A stretch of 34,431 bases of DNA from Colwellia sp. MB3u-45 (GTDB lineage: Bacteria > Pseudomonadota > Gammaproteobacteria > Enterobacterales > Alteromonadaceae): NCBI RefSeq assembly GCF_014077005.1, contig NZ_JACGVC010000048.1, forward strand, positions 1 through 34,431. Direction: 5' to 3'. Below the pieces are notes generated by a model. That model saw only the letters and a list, made by a program, of their open reading frames with translations, made no database searches and was not told the DNA's origin. The first letter of the stretch is position 1; every line of letters begins with the position of its first letter. Positions 1 to 9,125 of this stretch are shown here, piece by piece. The translations under genes and the position numbers were made by a program.

Positions 1-23
1 GCCTTGCCTGAAGCGAGATGCGC

Positions 24-51
24 ATTCTACGCACCTGAGTTTTAATGTCAA
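24..51 (-). promoter_or_regulatory. rRNA-type promoter, downstream of a tandem pair
   Basis: On the minus strand a perfect -35 box TTGACA (46-51) is separated by 16 bases from a -10 box TAGAAT (24-29). The -10 is followed directly by GCGC (20-23). A 16-base spacer with a GCGC discriminator is the design of E. coli rrn P1 promoters, which are under stringent control. The bases upstream of the -35 (52-110) are very A/T-rich, as an UP element would be. Transcription would start near base 17 and leave the window at its left edge, so the operon served lies outside. A tRNA operon is the alternative. Confidence 0.7.
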
Positions 52-192
52 CGTTTTATTTAGATTTTTTAAACTTTCTTTTCAGAAGATTCAAACTCAT
101 TTTTAAAACGTTAAGTTAACTTAATTAGCCTAGACTAGATTAGATAACTCATTAAAACCGTTCGTTTGGGTTACCCCTTGGAACTGGAGCGC

Positions 193-220
193 ATTCTAGA
201 GATTTCTGGCTTCACGTCAA
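193..220 (-). promoter_or_regulatory. rRNA-type promoter, upstream of a tandem pair
   Basis: On the minus strand TTGACG (215-220) lies 16 bases from TAGAAT (193-198), again followed by GCGC (189-192). Spacer length, -10 box and discriminator are the same as in the promoter at 24-51, 169 bases further along the same strand. Two promoters of this kind in tandem is the usual arrangement before rRNA operons in gammaproteobacteria. A/T-rich sequence precedes the -35. Confidence 0.65.
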
Positions 221-429
221 CACCTAATATCAATTAAATTGCGATTAAATGACTGTTTGCCTTTTAATTAAGCAAGACGTTGTTTTTTCGTTCTAACAAG
301 ATGAAATAAGCGCTAAATACTGCTGCTTTTATCTTATATATTTCGCTTCTTATACTTAGATTATACTTAGAAGTAATAAAGCGACTGAGTAATAAATGTG
401 TAAGCATGTTTTATATAAGGTGATTAGCT

Positions 430-1281
430 TTATTTTTCAGGCTCTTTTTTTGATTTAGTCTCTTCTTCTGCTACTTTTTCGGCATCTGTCGCTTTATTTT
501 CACTATGACGGTGAAAGTCAGCATCTTGATCGTCACCCACTACATGCTCTAATTTCAATTTCTTTACTGATCGGATAGTGGTAAATGGTCCTGAACAAGC
601 ATAGAAAGCAAATATAATAAGCAGGATATTTTCAGGACTCGATGCAATAACCACAAAGGCGAGCACTATTAATAGTACAACAACAAAATTTACCTTACCT
701 TTCCAGTCAACTTCCTTAAAGCTGTTGTATCTAAAATTACTCACCATTAACAGGCCAAGTATGATGGTAATAATTCCAACAAAATAACCATAGTCTTGAC
801 CGTTAACTTTATATTCGCTACCAACCCAAATAAGGCTAGCAACAACGCCTGCGGCGGCTGGGCTAGCTAAGCCTTGAAAATAGCGTTTGTCGGCGATGCC
901 AACTTGGGTATTAAAGCGTGAAAGACGCAATGCGGCACAAGCAACATAAACAAATGCGGCTAACCAACCAAACTTGCCAAAACTTGAAAGCGCCCAATTA
1001 TATGCTACTATTCCTGGTGCTATGCCAAATGACAACATATCAGCCATACTGTCATATTCTGCGCCAAACTCACTTTGAGTATTAGTCATTCGTGCAACTC
1101 GGCCATCTAAACCATCGAAAATCATCGCAATAAAGATAGCAACCGCGGCACTAATAAAATGCCCATTCATTGATGATATAACGGCATAAAAGCCAGAAAA
1201 CAATCCTGCAGTGGTTAATAAGTTGGGTAAAAGATAAATGCCACGAGTTTGTAGCGAATCGTCATTATGTTTGTCTGGCAT
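430..1281 (-). CDS. pssA: CDP-diacylglycerol--serine O-phosphatidyltransferase
   Basis: The enzyme makes phosphatidylserine from CDP-diacylglycerol and L-serine in the inner membrane, the first step to phosphatidylethanolamine. The CDP-alcohol phosphatidyltransferase signature is complete: D59-G60, A63-R64, G73, D77 and D81, with the aspartates expected to bind the metal and CDP. About six to eight hydrophobic segments span residues 15-225. The C-terminal tail of about 45 residues is highly charged (Glu/Lys) and probably cytosolic. This is the membrane-integral type (as in Bacillus), not the phospholipase-D-like PssA of E. coli. The ATG start has only a weak ribosome binding site. The gene is monocistronic as far as can be seen and divergent from the DUF4124 gene. 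Confidence 0.93.
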   Translation of the reverse strand: MPDKHNDDSLQTRGIYLLPNLLTTAGLFSGFYAVISSMNGHFISAAVAIFIAMIFDGLDGRVARMTNTQSEFGAEYDSMADMLSFGIAPGIVAYNWALSSFGKFGWLAAFVYVACAALRLSRFNTQVGIADKRYFQGLASPAAAGVVASLIWVGSEYKVNGQDYGYFVGIITIILGLLMVSNFRYNSFKEVDWKGKVNFVVVLLIVLAFVVIASSPENILLIIFAFYACSGPFTTIRSVKKLKLEHVVGDDQDADFHRHSENKATDAEKVAEEETKSKKEPEK

Positions 1282-1390
1282 AAGTAAAACCGAAATACGT
1301 TAATATGAATAGAGAGCTCTAATCTAGCATAAGTTTAATTATTAACGGTAGCTGTAGTACCCATGAATGATTAATAAAACTAGCAAACAT

Positions 1391-1419
1391 TTGTAAACTG
1401 GTCTTGGTGTTGTTATAAA
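1391..1419 (+). promoter_or_regulatory. Predicted sigma70 promoter of the DUF4124 gene
   Basis: TTGTAA (1391-1396), a 17-base spacer and TATAAA (1414-1419) fit a sigma70 promoter with 4/6 and 5/6 matches. Transcription would begin near 1426, leaving a leader of about 90 bases. That leader contains a 7-bp inverted repeat, AATAGTC/GACTATT (1438-1444 and 1451-1457), which could be a hairpin or an operator. Confidence 0.5.
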
Positions 1420-1518
1420 ACATTATAGTGATTACAGAATAGTCGCCAGTGACTATTGTTTTAGCTCATTATGCTAATAATAAGGAAATTAAGTATTAAC
1501 TTATGGATAGGTATCAAT

Positions 1519-1977
1519 ATGCACATTAAAATCTTGTCATTCTGTTTAGTCACATTAGTGTATTTTGATGTCTTTGCAGCTGAAAAAATGACGGTTTATC
1601 GTTGGTTCGACGAACATAATGTCGTTCATTTTAGTCAACATCAGCCTGACCGAGATGACTATATCGAAATTAGTATGTCAAATAATAAAAAATCTTCCGT
1701 CATTACTGATGAAGCGAGTAGTGATGAAGCGAGTAGTGATGAAGCTTTAAAATTACAAAATAATACTTTGGGTGATAGTAGCGAGAAAAGTAATGTTAAC
1801 CATGAGCTTAATGATGAGAAGTGTTTAACTGCTCGCGAAAATATAACAACATTAGCCAATTTTGATACAATTCAATATAAAAATGGGCAAGGTAGTGTAG
1901 AGATATTAACGGCATTAGAAAAACAGCAACAGTTAACGATGAATAAAAAACAGGCTGAAGTTTACTGTACTGATTAA
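1519..1977 (+). CDS. Small exported DUF4124-domain protein
   Basis: A 152-residue protein with a signal peptide (hydrophobic residues 5-18, likely cleavage after VFA near residue 20) and, directly after it, the short DUF4124 pattern: Tyr-Arg-Trp-Phe-Asp, then a Val-Val-His-Phe-Ser strand and a Pro-Asp. The domain is common in proteobacterial periplasmic proteins and has no assigned reaction. An acidic Ser/Glu/Asp linker follows, then a C-terminal part with two Cys (in KCLTAR and YCTD) that could form a disulfide. The frame stays open upstream to an ATG at 1471, but ATG 1519 gives the proper signal peptide and has an AGG-type ribosome binding site. The linker is built from a DNA tandem repeat (1708-1745). 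Function unknown. Confidence 0.72.
   Translation: MHIKILSFCLVTLVYFDVFAAEKMTVYRWFDEHNVVHFSQHQPDRDDYIEISMSNNKKSSVITDEASSDEASSDEALKLQNNTLGDSSEKSNVNHELNDEKCLTARENITTLANFDTIQYKNGQGSVEILTALEKQQQLTMNKKQAEVYCTD
1708..1745 (+). repeat. 15-bp tandem repeat inside the DUF4124 gene
   Basis: The unit GATGAAGCGAGTAGT occurs at 1708-1722 and 1723-1737 with no mismatch, and its first eight bases again at 1738-1745. It encodes the acidic linker Asp-Glu-Ala-Ser-Ser. The unit is a multiple of three, so copy-number change would lengthen or shorten the linker without a frameshift. Confidence 0.9.
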
Positions 1978-2031
1978 ATCAGTAAACATTGTCAGCCTGC
2001 ATCTAGGGTATATTAGCTTACGATAACGCCA

Positions 2032-4611
2032 CTAAGCTTTAACGGTGAAATTCAAATTATTATCAACAAGCTCGACAAATATATGATCACCAGCGGAAAA
2101 TTCGTTAGCCAATAATTTATGTGCTAAAGGGTTTTCAATTTCTTGCTGGATAGAGCGTTTTAAAGGTCTAGCACCAAAAATTGGATCAAAGCCCGCCGCC
2201 GCAACAAAAGATAATGCTGCTTCCGATAATGTCATGGTGATATCGCGTTCTTCTAATCGCTTAGTTAAGGCCGATATTTGAATACTCGCGATACTTTTAA
2301 TTTGCTCAGCAAGTAAAGGATGAAACACTACGGTTTCATCGACCCGATTAATAAACTCTGGCTTGAAGTGATTACCAAGTTCTGCTATTACCCGAGCTTT
2401 CATTTGCGGATATTGGCTGTCATCAACATATTCCTGAATAATATCTGAGCCAATGTTGGAGGTCATAATAATAACCGTATTTTTAAAGTCGACCGTACGC
2501 CCTTGCCCATCAGTTAAGCGTCCGTCATCTAATACTTGTAGTAAAATATTAAAAACGTCAGGATGCGCTTTTTCAATTTCATCAAGTAAAATAACAGAAT
2601 AGGGTTTACGTCTCACCGCTTCAGTTAAATAGCCACCTTCCTCATAACCGACATAACCTGGAGGCGCTCCCACTAAACGTGCAACAGAGTGTTTCTCCAT
2701 AAACTCTGACATATCAACTCGCACCAATGAATCTTCACTATCAAAAAGAAAGTGGGCTAAAGCTTTAGTTAATTCTGTTTTACCTACACCAGTAGGGCCA
2801 AGAAATAGGAATGAGCCTATGGGTTGATCTGGGTCTGCCAAACCTGCCCTTGAGCGACGAATAGCATTTGATACTGAAACTACCGCTTCTGATTGCCCAA
2901 TAACGCGTTTGTGCAGGTTATCTTCCATTTGCAATAATTTGTCACATTCACCTTCGAGCATTTTTGCAACCGGAATTCCGGTAGCTCGGCTTAACACGTC
3001 AGCTATTTCTACGTCAGTCACTTTGTTTCGCAGCAAGGTCATTTCTTGCATTTCTGCTTGGCTAGCAAGATCTAGCTGTTTTTCAAGATCAGGGATGCGA
3101 CTATATTGTAACTCGGCCATGGTATTAAGATCGCCTACGCGACGAGCCGCTTCAAGTTCAATACGAGCATGCTCTAAATCAGTTTTAATCGCTTGTGTAC
3201 CATGTAGTGCGGCTTTTTCGGTTTTCCAGACTTCATCCAACTCGTCATAACTGACTTGGCAAGTGGCGATTTCATCCGAGATGAGGTCCAAACGTTTTTT
3301 AGAGGCCGGATCAGAATCTTTTGATAAAGCCCTTTGTTCCAATTTCAGTTGGATTAAACGCCTTTCTAATCGGTCTAAGTTCTCTGGCTTAGAATCCATT
3401 TGCATACGAATACTAGAAGCCGCTTCATCAATAAGATCGATAGCTTTGTCGGGTAATTGACGATCGCTAACATAGCGATGAGATAAGGTTGCTGCGGCAA
3501 CAATAGCGGGATCTGTTATTTCAACATTATGATGGAGTTCGTAGCGTTCTTTAAGACCACGTAATATAGCAATGGTATCTTCAACACTGGGTTCATCTAC
3601 TATAATTTTCTGAAATCGACGTTCCAATGCCGCATCTTTTTCAATATATTGGCGATATTCATCTAATGTAGTAGCGCCAACACAATGCAAATCACCGCGT
3701 GCTAACGCTGGCTTTAACATATTACCGGCGTCCATAGCACCGTCACCTTTACCCGCGCCAACCATAGTGTGTAGTTCATCAATAAATAAGATGACTTGCC
3801 CTTCTAACTGGCTTAATTCACTGAGTACCGCTTTAAGACGTTCTTCAAATTCTCCACGATATTTAGCGCCGGCAACGAGTGCGCCCATATCAAGTGACAA
3901 TACGCGTTTATTTCGGATACCTTCTGGTACTTCATGATCGACAATGCGTTGAGCTAGGCCTTCAACAATCGCGGTTTTACCAACGCCTGGCTGACCAATT
4001 AATACCGGATTATTTTTAGTGCGGCGCTGTAATACCTGAATGGTACGCCTGATTTCATCATCGCGACCAATAACTGGATCTAACTTTCCTTGCTCTGCTA
4101 GTTCGGTTAGATCAATAGTGTATTTATCCAATGCTTGACGCACTTCTTCGGCGTTAGCATCATCAACATTCTTACCGCCACGAATATGAACTATCGCGTC
4201 TTGTATACGTTGTTCACTCGCCCCTAAGCCTTTAAGAATTTGACCTAACTTACCTTTATCTTGTAACGCCGCTAGCATAAATATTTCTGAGGAGATAAAT
4301 TTGTCGCCATGCTTTTGGGCAAATTTATCACAAAGGTTTAAAATATTACCCATGGCAGACGATAGCTGCACTTCACCGCCTGTGCCCGACACATGTGCTA
4401 ATTCTTCGAGAGCCACTTCAACTTGCGATCTTAACGTTCGCACATTGATACCGGCACTTTTTAATAAAGGGATAATACTGCTGGCGTTTTGATTTAATAA
4501 CGCAAGCATTAGATGTATTGGCTCGATAAATTGATGATCTTTACCTAATGCGATGGATTGTGCATCAGATATTGCTACTTGAAAAGCCTGGGTAAATTTT
4601 TCTAAACGCAT
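2032..4611 (-). CDS. clpB: ClpB disaggregase (Hsp100 AAA+ chaperone)
   Basis: ClpB works with DnaK to pull proteins out of aggregates in the cytosol using ATP. At 859 residues it has full family length. Order: two Clp_N repeats (about 1-145); NBD1 with Walker A GQPGVGKT (near 205) and Walker [10 protein letters not shown]; the coiled-coil M domain (about 405-525) that separates ClpB from ClpA/ClpC; NBD2 with Walker A GPTGVGKT (near 605), Walker [11 protein letters not shown] and pore loop GYVGYEEGG; and the C-terminal D2 small domain. The ATG start has AGGAG at 4619-4623 with a 7-base spacer. It lies behind pgeF on the same strand but has its own heat-shock promoter at 4661-4690. Antisense ORFs within it are shadows. 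Confidence 0.98.
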   Translation of the reverse strand: MRLEKFTQAFQVAISDAQSIALGKDHQFIEPIHLMLALLNQNASSIIPLLKSAGINVRTLRSQVEVALEELAHVSGTGGEVQLSSAMGNILNLCDKFAQKHGDKFISSEIFMLAALQDKGKLGQILKGLGASEQRIQDAIVHIRGGKNVDDANAEEVRQALDKYTIDLTELAEQGKLDPVIGRDDEIRRTIQVLQRRTKNNPVLIGQPGVGKTAIVEGLAQRIVDHEVPEGIRNKRVLSLDMGALVAGAKYRGEFEERLKAVLSELSQLEGQVILFIDELHTMVGAGKGDGAMDAGNMLKPALARGDLHCVGATTLDEYRQYIEKDAALERRFQKIIVDEPSVEDTIAILRGLKERYELHHNVEITDPAIVAAATLSHRYVSDRQLPDKAIDLIDEAASSIRMQMDSKPENLDRLERRLIQLKLEQRALSKDSDPASKKRLDLISDEIATCQVSYDELDEVWKTEKAALHGTQAIKTDLEHARIELEAARRVGDLNTMAELQYSRIPDLEKQLDLASQAEMQEMTLLRNKVTDVEIADVLSRATGIPVAKMLEGECDKLLQMEDNLHKRVIGQSEAVVSVSNAIRRSRAGLADPDQPIGSFLFLGPTGVGKTELTKALAHFLFDSEDSLVRVDMSEFMEKHSVARLVGAPPGYVGYEEGGYLTEAVRRKPYSVILLDEIEKAHPDVFNILLQVLDDGRLTDGQGRTVDFKNTVIIMTSNIGSDIIQEYVDDSQYPQMKARVIAELGNHFKPEFINRVDETVVFHPLLAEQIKSIASIQISALTKRLEERDITMTLSEAALSFVAAAGFDPIFGARPLKRSIQQEIENPLAHKLLANEFSAGDHIFVELVDNNLNFTVKA

Positions 4612-4660
4612 TAATGTTCTCCTAGTGCCATGTTACTGGGCTTACAGTTTAGTTATCTAT

Positions 4661-4690
4661 GTTATAAGGACACCAAGGAGGGTTTTCAAG
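4661..4690 (-). promoter_or_regulatory. Heat-shock (sigma32/RpoH) promoter of clpB
   Basis: On the minus strand a perfect sigma32 -35 box CTTGAAA (4684-4690) is followed after 14 bases by CCTTATAAC (4661-4669), which keeps the CC and AT of the sigma32 -10 consensus CCCCATNT. Its position about 50 bases before the clpB start is what is expected for an RpoH-dependent chaperone gene. Confidence 0.75.
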
Positions 4691-4768
4691 AAAAGAGTCG
4701 CTAAAACTTTGACCTAAATCAACAGAACACTTTTAAATAATCACCTTATTTATAAGGGATAATTTTTA

Positions 4769-5602
4769 CTAGAGTGAATGTATAGATATAACGCTAGCCA
4801 TACGCCCGGTTTTTCCGTCTCTGCGATAAGAATAATACTTAGCACTATGCTTATAAGTACAGTCTGCAATTTTAGTGATCTTGGTAACCCCTAATGCCAA
4901 GAGTTGTAACTCGGCGATTAACTGCAAATTGGCCAGAAACTTTACCTCTGTTCTGCCATTATTTAAAAATGGCACAGGTTTGAAAGCAGATTCAAATTTT
5001 ACTGACATTTGACAGAATGCCTGTTTTACCTCTGGGCCAACTTCAAAAGCTTGAGGACCAACACAAGGGCCCATCCATGCGAAAATCTCATCGGCCGCAC
5101 TATGCATTTTTCTAATGGTACGTTCGATTATATTTGCGGCTAGTGGTCGCCAACCTGCATGAATGGCCGCAATTTCGCTACCATCTTTATTTGATAACAA
5201 AATAGGTAAACAGTCGGCGGTCATTATGGCTAAAGCGATGTGCTGACTATGTGTTATCGCAGCATCAGCGACAATAGGCGTATTTTGATGTTTGTCAACA
5301 ACAACGACATTATTACCATGAACTTGCTCTAACCATTGAATTTTTGTCATGCTTGGCAGGTAATCAAGTAACAAGCTTCTATTTCGGGCCACAGTATTGG
5401 GACAATCTCCCACATGATCGCCTAGATTAAAAGCATCAAACTCGGCTTGGAATTTTTCTGTGTGAGTACTATTTGATAATAAATGCGCTGAATGTTTAGA
5501 TAATTGATCTTTACTAGGCATTAAGCGAGTAGTAGCAAAGGCCAACACACCTTCTGTTGGCCATTTAATACATTGTAAGTTATTAGATAAGTTAGTAATC
5601 AC
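4769..5602 (-). CDS. pgeF: PgeF/YfiH-family purine nucleoside / peptidoglycan-editing protein
   Basis: A 277-residue DUF152 (laccase-domain, YfiH) protein. Family members act as purine nucleoside phosphorylase/adenosine deaminase-like enzymes, and E. coli YfiH has been linked to removing wrong amino acids from peptidoglycan precursors. The metal-binding core is visible: His in EQVHGNN, Cys in MTADCLPILL and His in AIHAGWRPL, followed by the WMGPCVGPQAFEVG block. The start overlaps the end of rluD by 11 bases, so the two are probably translationally coupled. The rluD-pgeF-clpB order is the same as in E. coli. Confidence 0.93.
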   Translation of the reverse strand: MITNLSNNLQCIKWPTEGVLAFATTRLMPSKDQLSKHSAHLLSNSTHTEKFQAEFDAFNLGDHVGDCPNTVARNRSLLLDYLPSMTKIQWLEQVHGNNVVVVDKHQNTPIVADAAITHSQHIALAIMTADCLPILLSNKDGSEIAAIHAGWRPLAANIIERTIRKMHSAADEIFAWMGPCVGPQAFEVGPEVKQAFCQMSVKFESAFKPVPFLNNGRTEVKFLANLQLIAELQLLALGVTKITKIADCTYKHSAKYYSYRRDGKTGRMASVISIHSL

Positions 5603-6569
5603 TATCAGTAAGATGGATTTTGGTATCTTTACGCAACATATCAGCTAACGCCACCATATCTTCAGGTACATCAGCATGCCAAGTCATTTGCACACCTGTT
5701 ATCGGATGATATAAAGATAACATTGCCGCGTGTAAGGCTTGGCGCTTAAATTGTTGTAACATTTCTCGTAACTCTTCAGAGGCATTTTTTGGAGGACGCG
5801 GACGGCCGCCATATACGGGATCACCCGCCAGTGCATGAGTAATATGAGCCATATGAACACGAATTTGATGAGTTCGACCCGTTTCTAAACGCAAGCGTAA
5901 ACGGGTATGTAACCTGAACTTTTCCATCACACGATAATGTGTTACCGAAGGGCGACCTGAAAAAGTAACCGCCATATGGGTACGTTTTGTAGCGTGACGA
6001 CCAATAGGCTGATCAACCAAACCACCTGCGGTCATAATACCACTGGCAATAGCTTCGTATTCACGGGTAATTTCACGCGCTTGTAGTGATTCAACCAGAT
6101 TAGTTTGAGCAGCAATTGTTTTTGCCACCACCATTAATCCCGTAGTATCTTTATCTAAACGATGAACAATACCAGCACGAGGTACAACATCTAACTGCGG
6201 GCAGTGATGTAGTAAGGCATTTAAAACTGTGCCATCAGGGTTACCTGCGCCAGGATGTACGACAAAGCCCGCAGGCTTGTTGATGACTAAAATATCATCG
6301 TCTTCGTACACTATGTTTAAAGGTAGATCTTGTGCTTGAAAGCGTACTTCGCTCTCAACTTGTGTATCAATGGCTACTTCTTCACCACCAAACATTTTTT
6401 CTCGTGGTCTATCGACAACTAGGCCGTCAACCGTAATATGACCGGCTAAAATCCATTCTTTTAACCGTGAACGTGAATAATCAGGGAACATTACAGCCAA
6501 AGTCTGGTCGAAACGTTTACCTAAGCATGATTCGGGAACCGTATCCCGGTGTTGAATTATCTCAGCCAT
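5592..6569 (-). CDS. rluD: 23S rRNA pseudouridine synthase RluD
   Basis: RluD makes the pseudouridines at 1911, 1915 and 1917 in helix 69 of 23S rRNA. Residues about 18-80 form an S4 RNA-binding domain. The RluA-type catalytic domain carries HRLDKDTTGL with the catalytic Asp at residue 139, the same number as in E. coli RluD. Further family blocks are INKPAGFVVHPG and RLETGRTHQIRVHM. I chose ATG at 6569 (325 residues); the codon before it is TTG and would add one residue. The gene is divergent from bamD, as in enterobacteria. Confidence 0.95.
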   Translation of the reverse strand: MAEIIQHRDTVPESCLGKRFDQTLAVMFPDYSRSRLKEWILAGHITVDGLVVDRPREKMFGGEEVAIDTQVESEVRFQAQDLPLNIVYEDDDILVINKPAGFVVHPGAGNPDGTVLNALLHHCPQLDVVPRAGIVHRLDKDTTGLMVVAKTIAAQTNLVESLQAREITREYEAIASGIMTAGGLVDQPIGRHATKRTHMAVTFSGRPSVTHYRVMEKFRLHTRLRLRLETGRTHQIRVHMAHITHALAGDPVYGGRPRPPKNASEELREMLQQFKRQALHAAMLSLYHPITGVQMTWHADVPEDMVALADMLRKDTKIHLTDSDY

Positions 6570-6721
6570 CAAACTCTCTATTAATTAGCACTGTGCAAGG
6601 CAGGATTGCTAGGTTAGAATGCTATAGCTTATTTTACCTCTTTGCTAAAGCAATTACATTAAGTAATTATAGTGAGGAGGATATTTATTTTAACTAAAAC
6701 AAAGTAGTGATATTGAAGTCT

Positions 6722-7486
6722 ATGGAAAAAGTGACAATAAAAATAATGTGCCTTGCGCTAGTGTTAGCATTAACAGGCTGTTCAGGAACAAGTGAAAGAG
6801 ATATTAAGAAGGTGCCAGATAAGTCAGCTCAAGCATTATTCTCTGATGCTAGAGCATCGCTTGATAATGGCTTATATCAAAAAGCGATCCAAATTTTATC
6901 TGCGATAGATTCTCGATTTCCTTATGGGCCAATCTCTCATCAAGTACAATTAGATTTAATTTATGCTTATTACAAAAGCGGTGATGCTGCGCAAGGATTG
7001 GCACTTACCGACAGATTTTTACGATTAAACCCAGCGCATTCAAACTTAGACTATGTCTATTATATGCGTGCATTAATCAATGTTGCTACCCAAGAAAATT
7101 TATTCCAAAATTTAGCAGGAATAGACCGTTCAGACCGTGATCCTACGGCGGCGCACGCTGCATTCAATGATTTAAAAATAGTATTAGAGAAGTATCCTAA
7201 CAGTAAATATGCTGCAGACTCTCGCCAACGTATGATTGCCATTAAATCACGCCTAGCAAAATATGAGTTATCGGTTGCGCGCTATTACTTAAAGCGTGAA
7301 GCCTATGTTTCTTCTGCTAACCGAGGAAAATATATTGTTGAATATTTTTCTCCTAGCCCAGAAACAGAAGAAGCATTAGAAATTATGATTGTCTGTTATG
7401 GCAAGTTAGGCTTGAATGATTTACAGATTAATGCCAAACAAGTTTTAGCGGCAAATTATCCTAACAATCCACGAGTTGCTAAGTAA
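6722..7486 (+). CDS. bamD: Outer membrane assembly lipoprotein BamD
   Basis: BamD is the essential lipoprotein of the BAM complex that inserts beta-barrel proteins in the outer membrane. The sequence opens with a lipoprotein signal ending in the lipobox LTGC, giving acylated Cys20 from the ATG at 6722. The mature part is a row of TPR-like helical repeats (ALFSDARASLDNGLYQKAI, SKYAADSRQRM, AYVSSANRGKYIVEYF). In-frame GTG (6707) and TTG (6713) codons lie upstream; ATG 6722 gives the best signal peptide (254 residues in all). Oddly, the only strong Shine-Dalgarno sequence, GAGGAGG at 6674-6680, is too far upstream for any of these starts. Confidence 0.94.
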   Translation: MEKVTIKIMCLALVLALTGCSGTSERDIKKVPDKSAQALFSDARASLDNGLYQKAIQILSAIDSRFPYGPISHQVQLDLIYAYYKSGDAAQGLALTDRFLRLNPAHSNLDYVYYMRALINVATQENLFQNLAGIDRSDRDPTAAHAAFNDLKIVLEKYPNSKYAADSRQRMIAIKSRLAKYELSVARYYLKREAYVSSANRGKYIVEYFSPSPETEEALEIMIVCYGKLGLNDLQINAKQVLAANYPNNPRVAK

Positions 7487-7492
7487 CGCTTT

Positions 7493-7610
7493 AGTTTCTA
7501 TGAAGATCGTCGTTCTTGCGCATTCAGGTGATCACGACATACCGTTCATCGAGCGTATAGGGATTTACTAGTGTCTCGAAAGACAGGATGTTTGAGAGAA
7601 AGGCCTGAAC
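7493..7610. repeat. Possible dispersed intergenic element between bamD and glnB
   Basis: This stretch is visibly richer in G and C than the other intergenic DNA of the window. It contains a hairpin TGTCT-CGAA-AGACA (7572-7585) and the palindrome GTGATCAC. Its composition and structure look like a copy of a dispersed short repeat or a small RNA rather than a spacer. No ORF longer than about 25 codons is credible in it. That it is repeated elsewhere in the genome is only a guess. Confidence 0.3.
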
Positions 7611-7615
7611 ATAAA

Positions 7616-7642
7616 ATACCAGCTTAGTGCTGGTATTTTTTT
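7616..7642. terminator. Intrinsic terminator between convergent bamD and glnB
   Basis: An 8-bp stem ATACCAGC/GCTGGTAT (7616-7623 and 7629-7636) with a 5-base loop is followed on the plus strand by seven T (7636-7642). On the minus strand the stem runs into a shorter T-rich stretch. It can end bamD transcripts and probably also those of glnB. Confidence 0.85.
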
Positions 7643-7654
7643 AACAGGTTAACG

Positions 7655-8020
<366 letters not shown>

Positions 8021-8074
8021 TCAGCATTTTACTGATAATTATTATTATCTACATCACAACTGAATATCAAGTAA

Positions 8075-8104
8075 TTGTACACAGAATTAACTTATACCTA
8101 TAGT
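8075..8104 (+). promoter_or_regulatory. Possible sigma70 promoter of nadE
   Basis: TTGTAC (8075-8080) and TATAGT (8099-8104) are 18 bases apart, about 100 bases before the nadE start. The match is moderate, and other A/T-rich hexamers occur nearby. Confidence 0.3.
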
Positions 8105-8204
8105 GCAAAAATTCTAATTGAAGATAGACTTTGTTACACTAAAGCTACCTGCTGGCATAAGTCAGCTTAAAAGTAACATGCCACATACTCCAGAAGGAAA
8201 TATC

Positions 8205-9047
8205 ATGAGCGCCCAGGCAATAATCAATGAAATGAAAGTATTACCTGAAATTGATGCTGCGTTTGAAATTGAACGTCGAGTTAATTTTATCAAAAAAAAA
8301 TTAATACAATCGGGGCTTAAATCTCTTGTTTTAGGGATAAGTGGTGGCGTTGATTCCTCTACTTGCGGGCGTTTAGCTCAACTCGCTATTGACGCTTTGA
8401 ATAACGAAAACGCTGAAAATCAACCGCCATATAAGTTTATTGCGATAAGACTTCCCTTTGATGTACAAGCAGATGAAGATGACGCTCAGCTTGCACTTGA
8501 GTTTATAAAACCTAATCATAGTCTAACCACTAATATCTTTGCAGGCACAGAGGGTATACATACTGAAACCATCCGGGCATTACAAGCGGCTGATCTTTTA
8601 ACCGCCAATGCTGCACAAGTAGATTTTTCCAAAGGTAATGTCAAAGCTCGTACTCGCATGGTAATGCAATATCATATTGCTGGCATATTAGGCGCTTTGG
8701 TACTAGGCACAGACCACTCAGCAGAAAACATTACCGGTTTTTTTACAAAATGGGGTGATGGGGCTTGCGATTTAGCACCTTTATTTGGCTTATCTAAACG
8801 TCAAGTGAAGCAGCTTGCCAGCAGTTTAGGTGCTCCTGCTCAGTTAATCGATAAAGCGCCAACCGCTGATTTAGAAGAGCTAGCGCCAAGTAAAACAGAT
8901 GAAGATGCGTTAGGACTAAGTTACGACCAATTAGATGATTTTTTAGAAGGTAAGAACACAGATAAATTAGTCGAAGAAAAAATAATTGCTATCTATATGA
9001 AAACGCAGCATAAGCGCTCAGAAATTCCAACAATATATGAAAGTTAA
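8205..9047 (+). CDS. nadE: NH3-dependent NAD+ synthetase
   Basis: NadE converts nicotinate adenine dinucleotide to NAD+ with ATP and ammonia, the last step of NAD synthesis. The ATP-pyrophosphatase loop SGGVDSST is at residues 46-53, followed by [22 protein letters not shown] and the PTADLE motif. The protein has 280 residues, like E. coli NadE (275), and lacks the N-terminal nitrilase domain of glutamine-dependent forms. The frame runs upstream to 8118, but ATG 8205 has a good AAGGA site (8194-8198) and matches the family start. It is divergent from glnB. Confidence 0.95.
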   Translation: MSAQAIINEMKVLPEIDAAFEIERRVNFIKKKLIQSGLKSLVLGISGGVDSSTCGRLAQLAIDALNNENAENQPPYKFIAIRLPFDVQADEDDAQLALEFIKPNHSLTTNIFAGTEGIHTETIRALQAADLLTANAAQVDFSKGNVKARTRMVMQYHIAGILGALVLGTDHSAENITGFFTKWGDGACDLAPLFGLSKRQVKQLASSLGAPAQLIDKAPTADLEELAPSKTDEDALGLSYDQLDDFLEGKNTDKLVEEKIIAIYMKTQHKRSEIPTIYES

Positions 9048-9125
9048 TTAATTTAGTTTGGTAAATTACAATATTTTTGACTATACCTAGCACTGAAAAG
9101 GTTATTCAACTAAGGAATGGTTGTA

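Larger units (their letters stand above)
1..429. other. Non-coding region with tandem stable-RNA promoters
   Basis: No credible ORF is present. The segment holds the two minus-strand promoters at 24-51 and 193-220, with A/T-rich stretches between and behind them. Bases 230-429, up to the end of pssA, show no clear terminator or gene. Confidence 0.6.

Noticed and set aside
2909-4492. Three plus-strand ORFs of 63-113 codons within 2909-4492
   Set aside because: They lie wholly antisense to clpB, which is complete and conserved; no domains and no ribosome sites.
6467-6697. Plus-strand ORF of 76 codons
   Set aside because: Mostly antisense to rluD; its end in the rluD-bamD gap is accidental.
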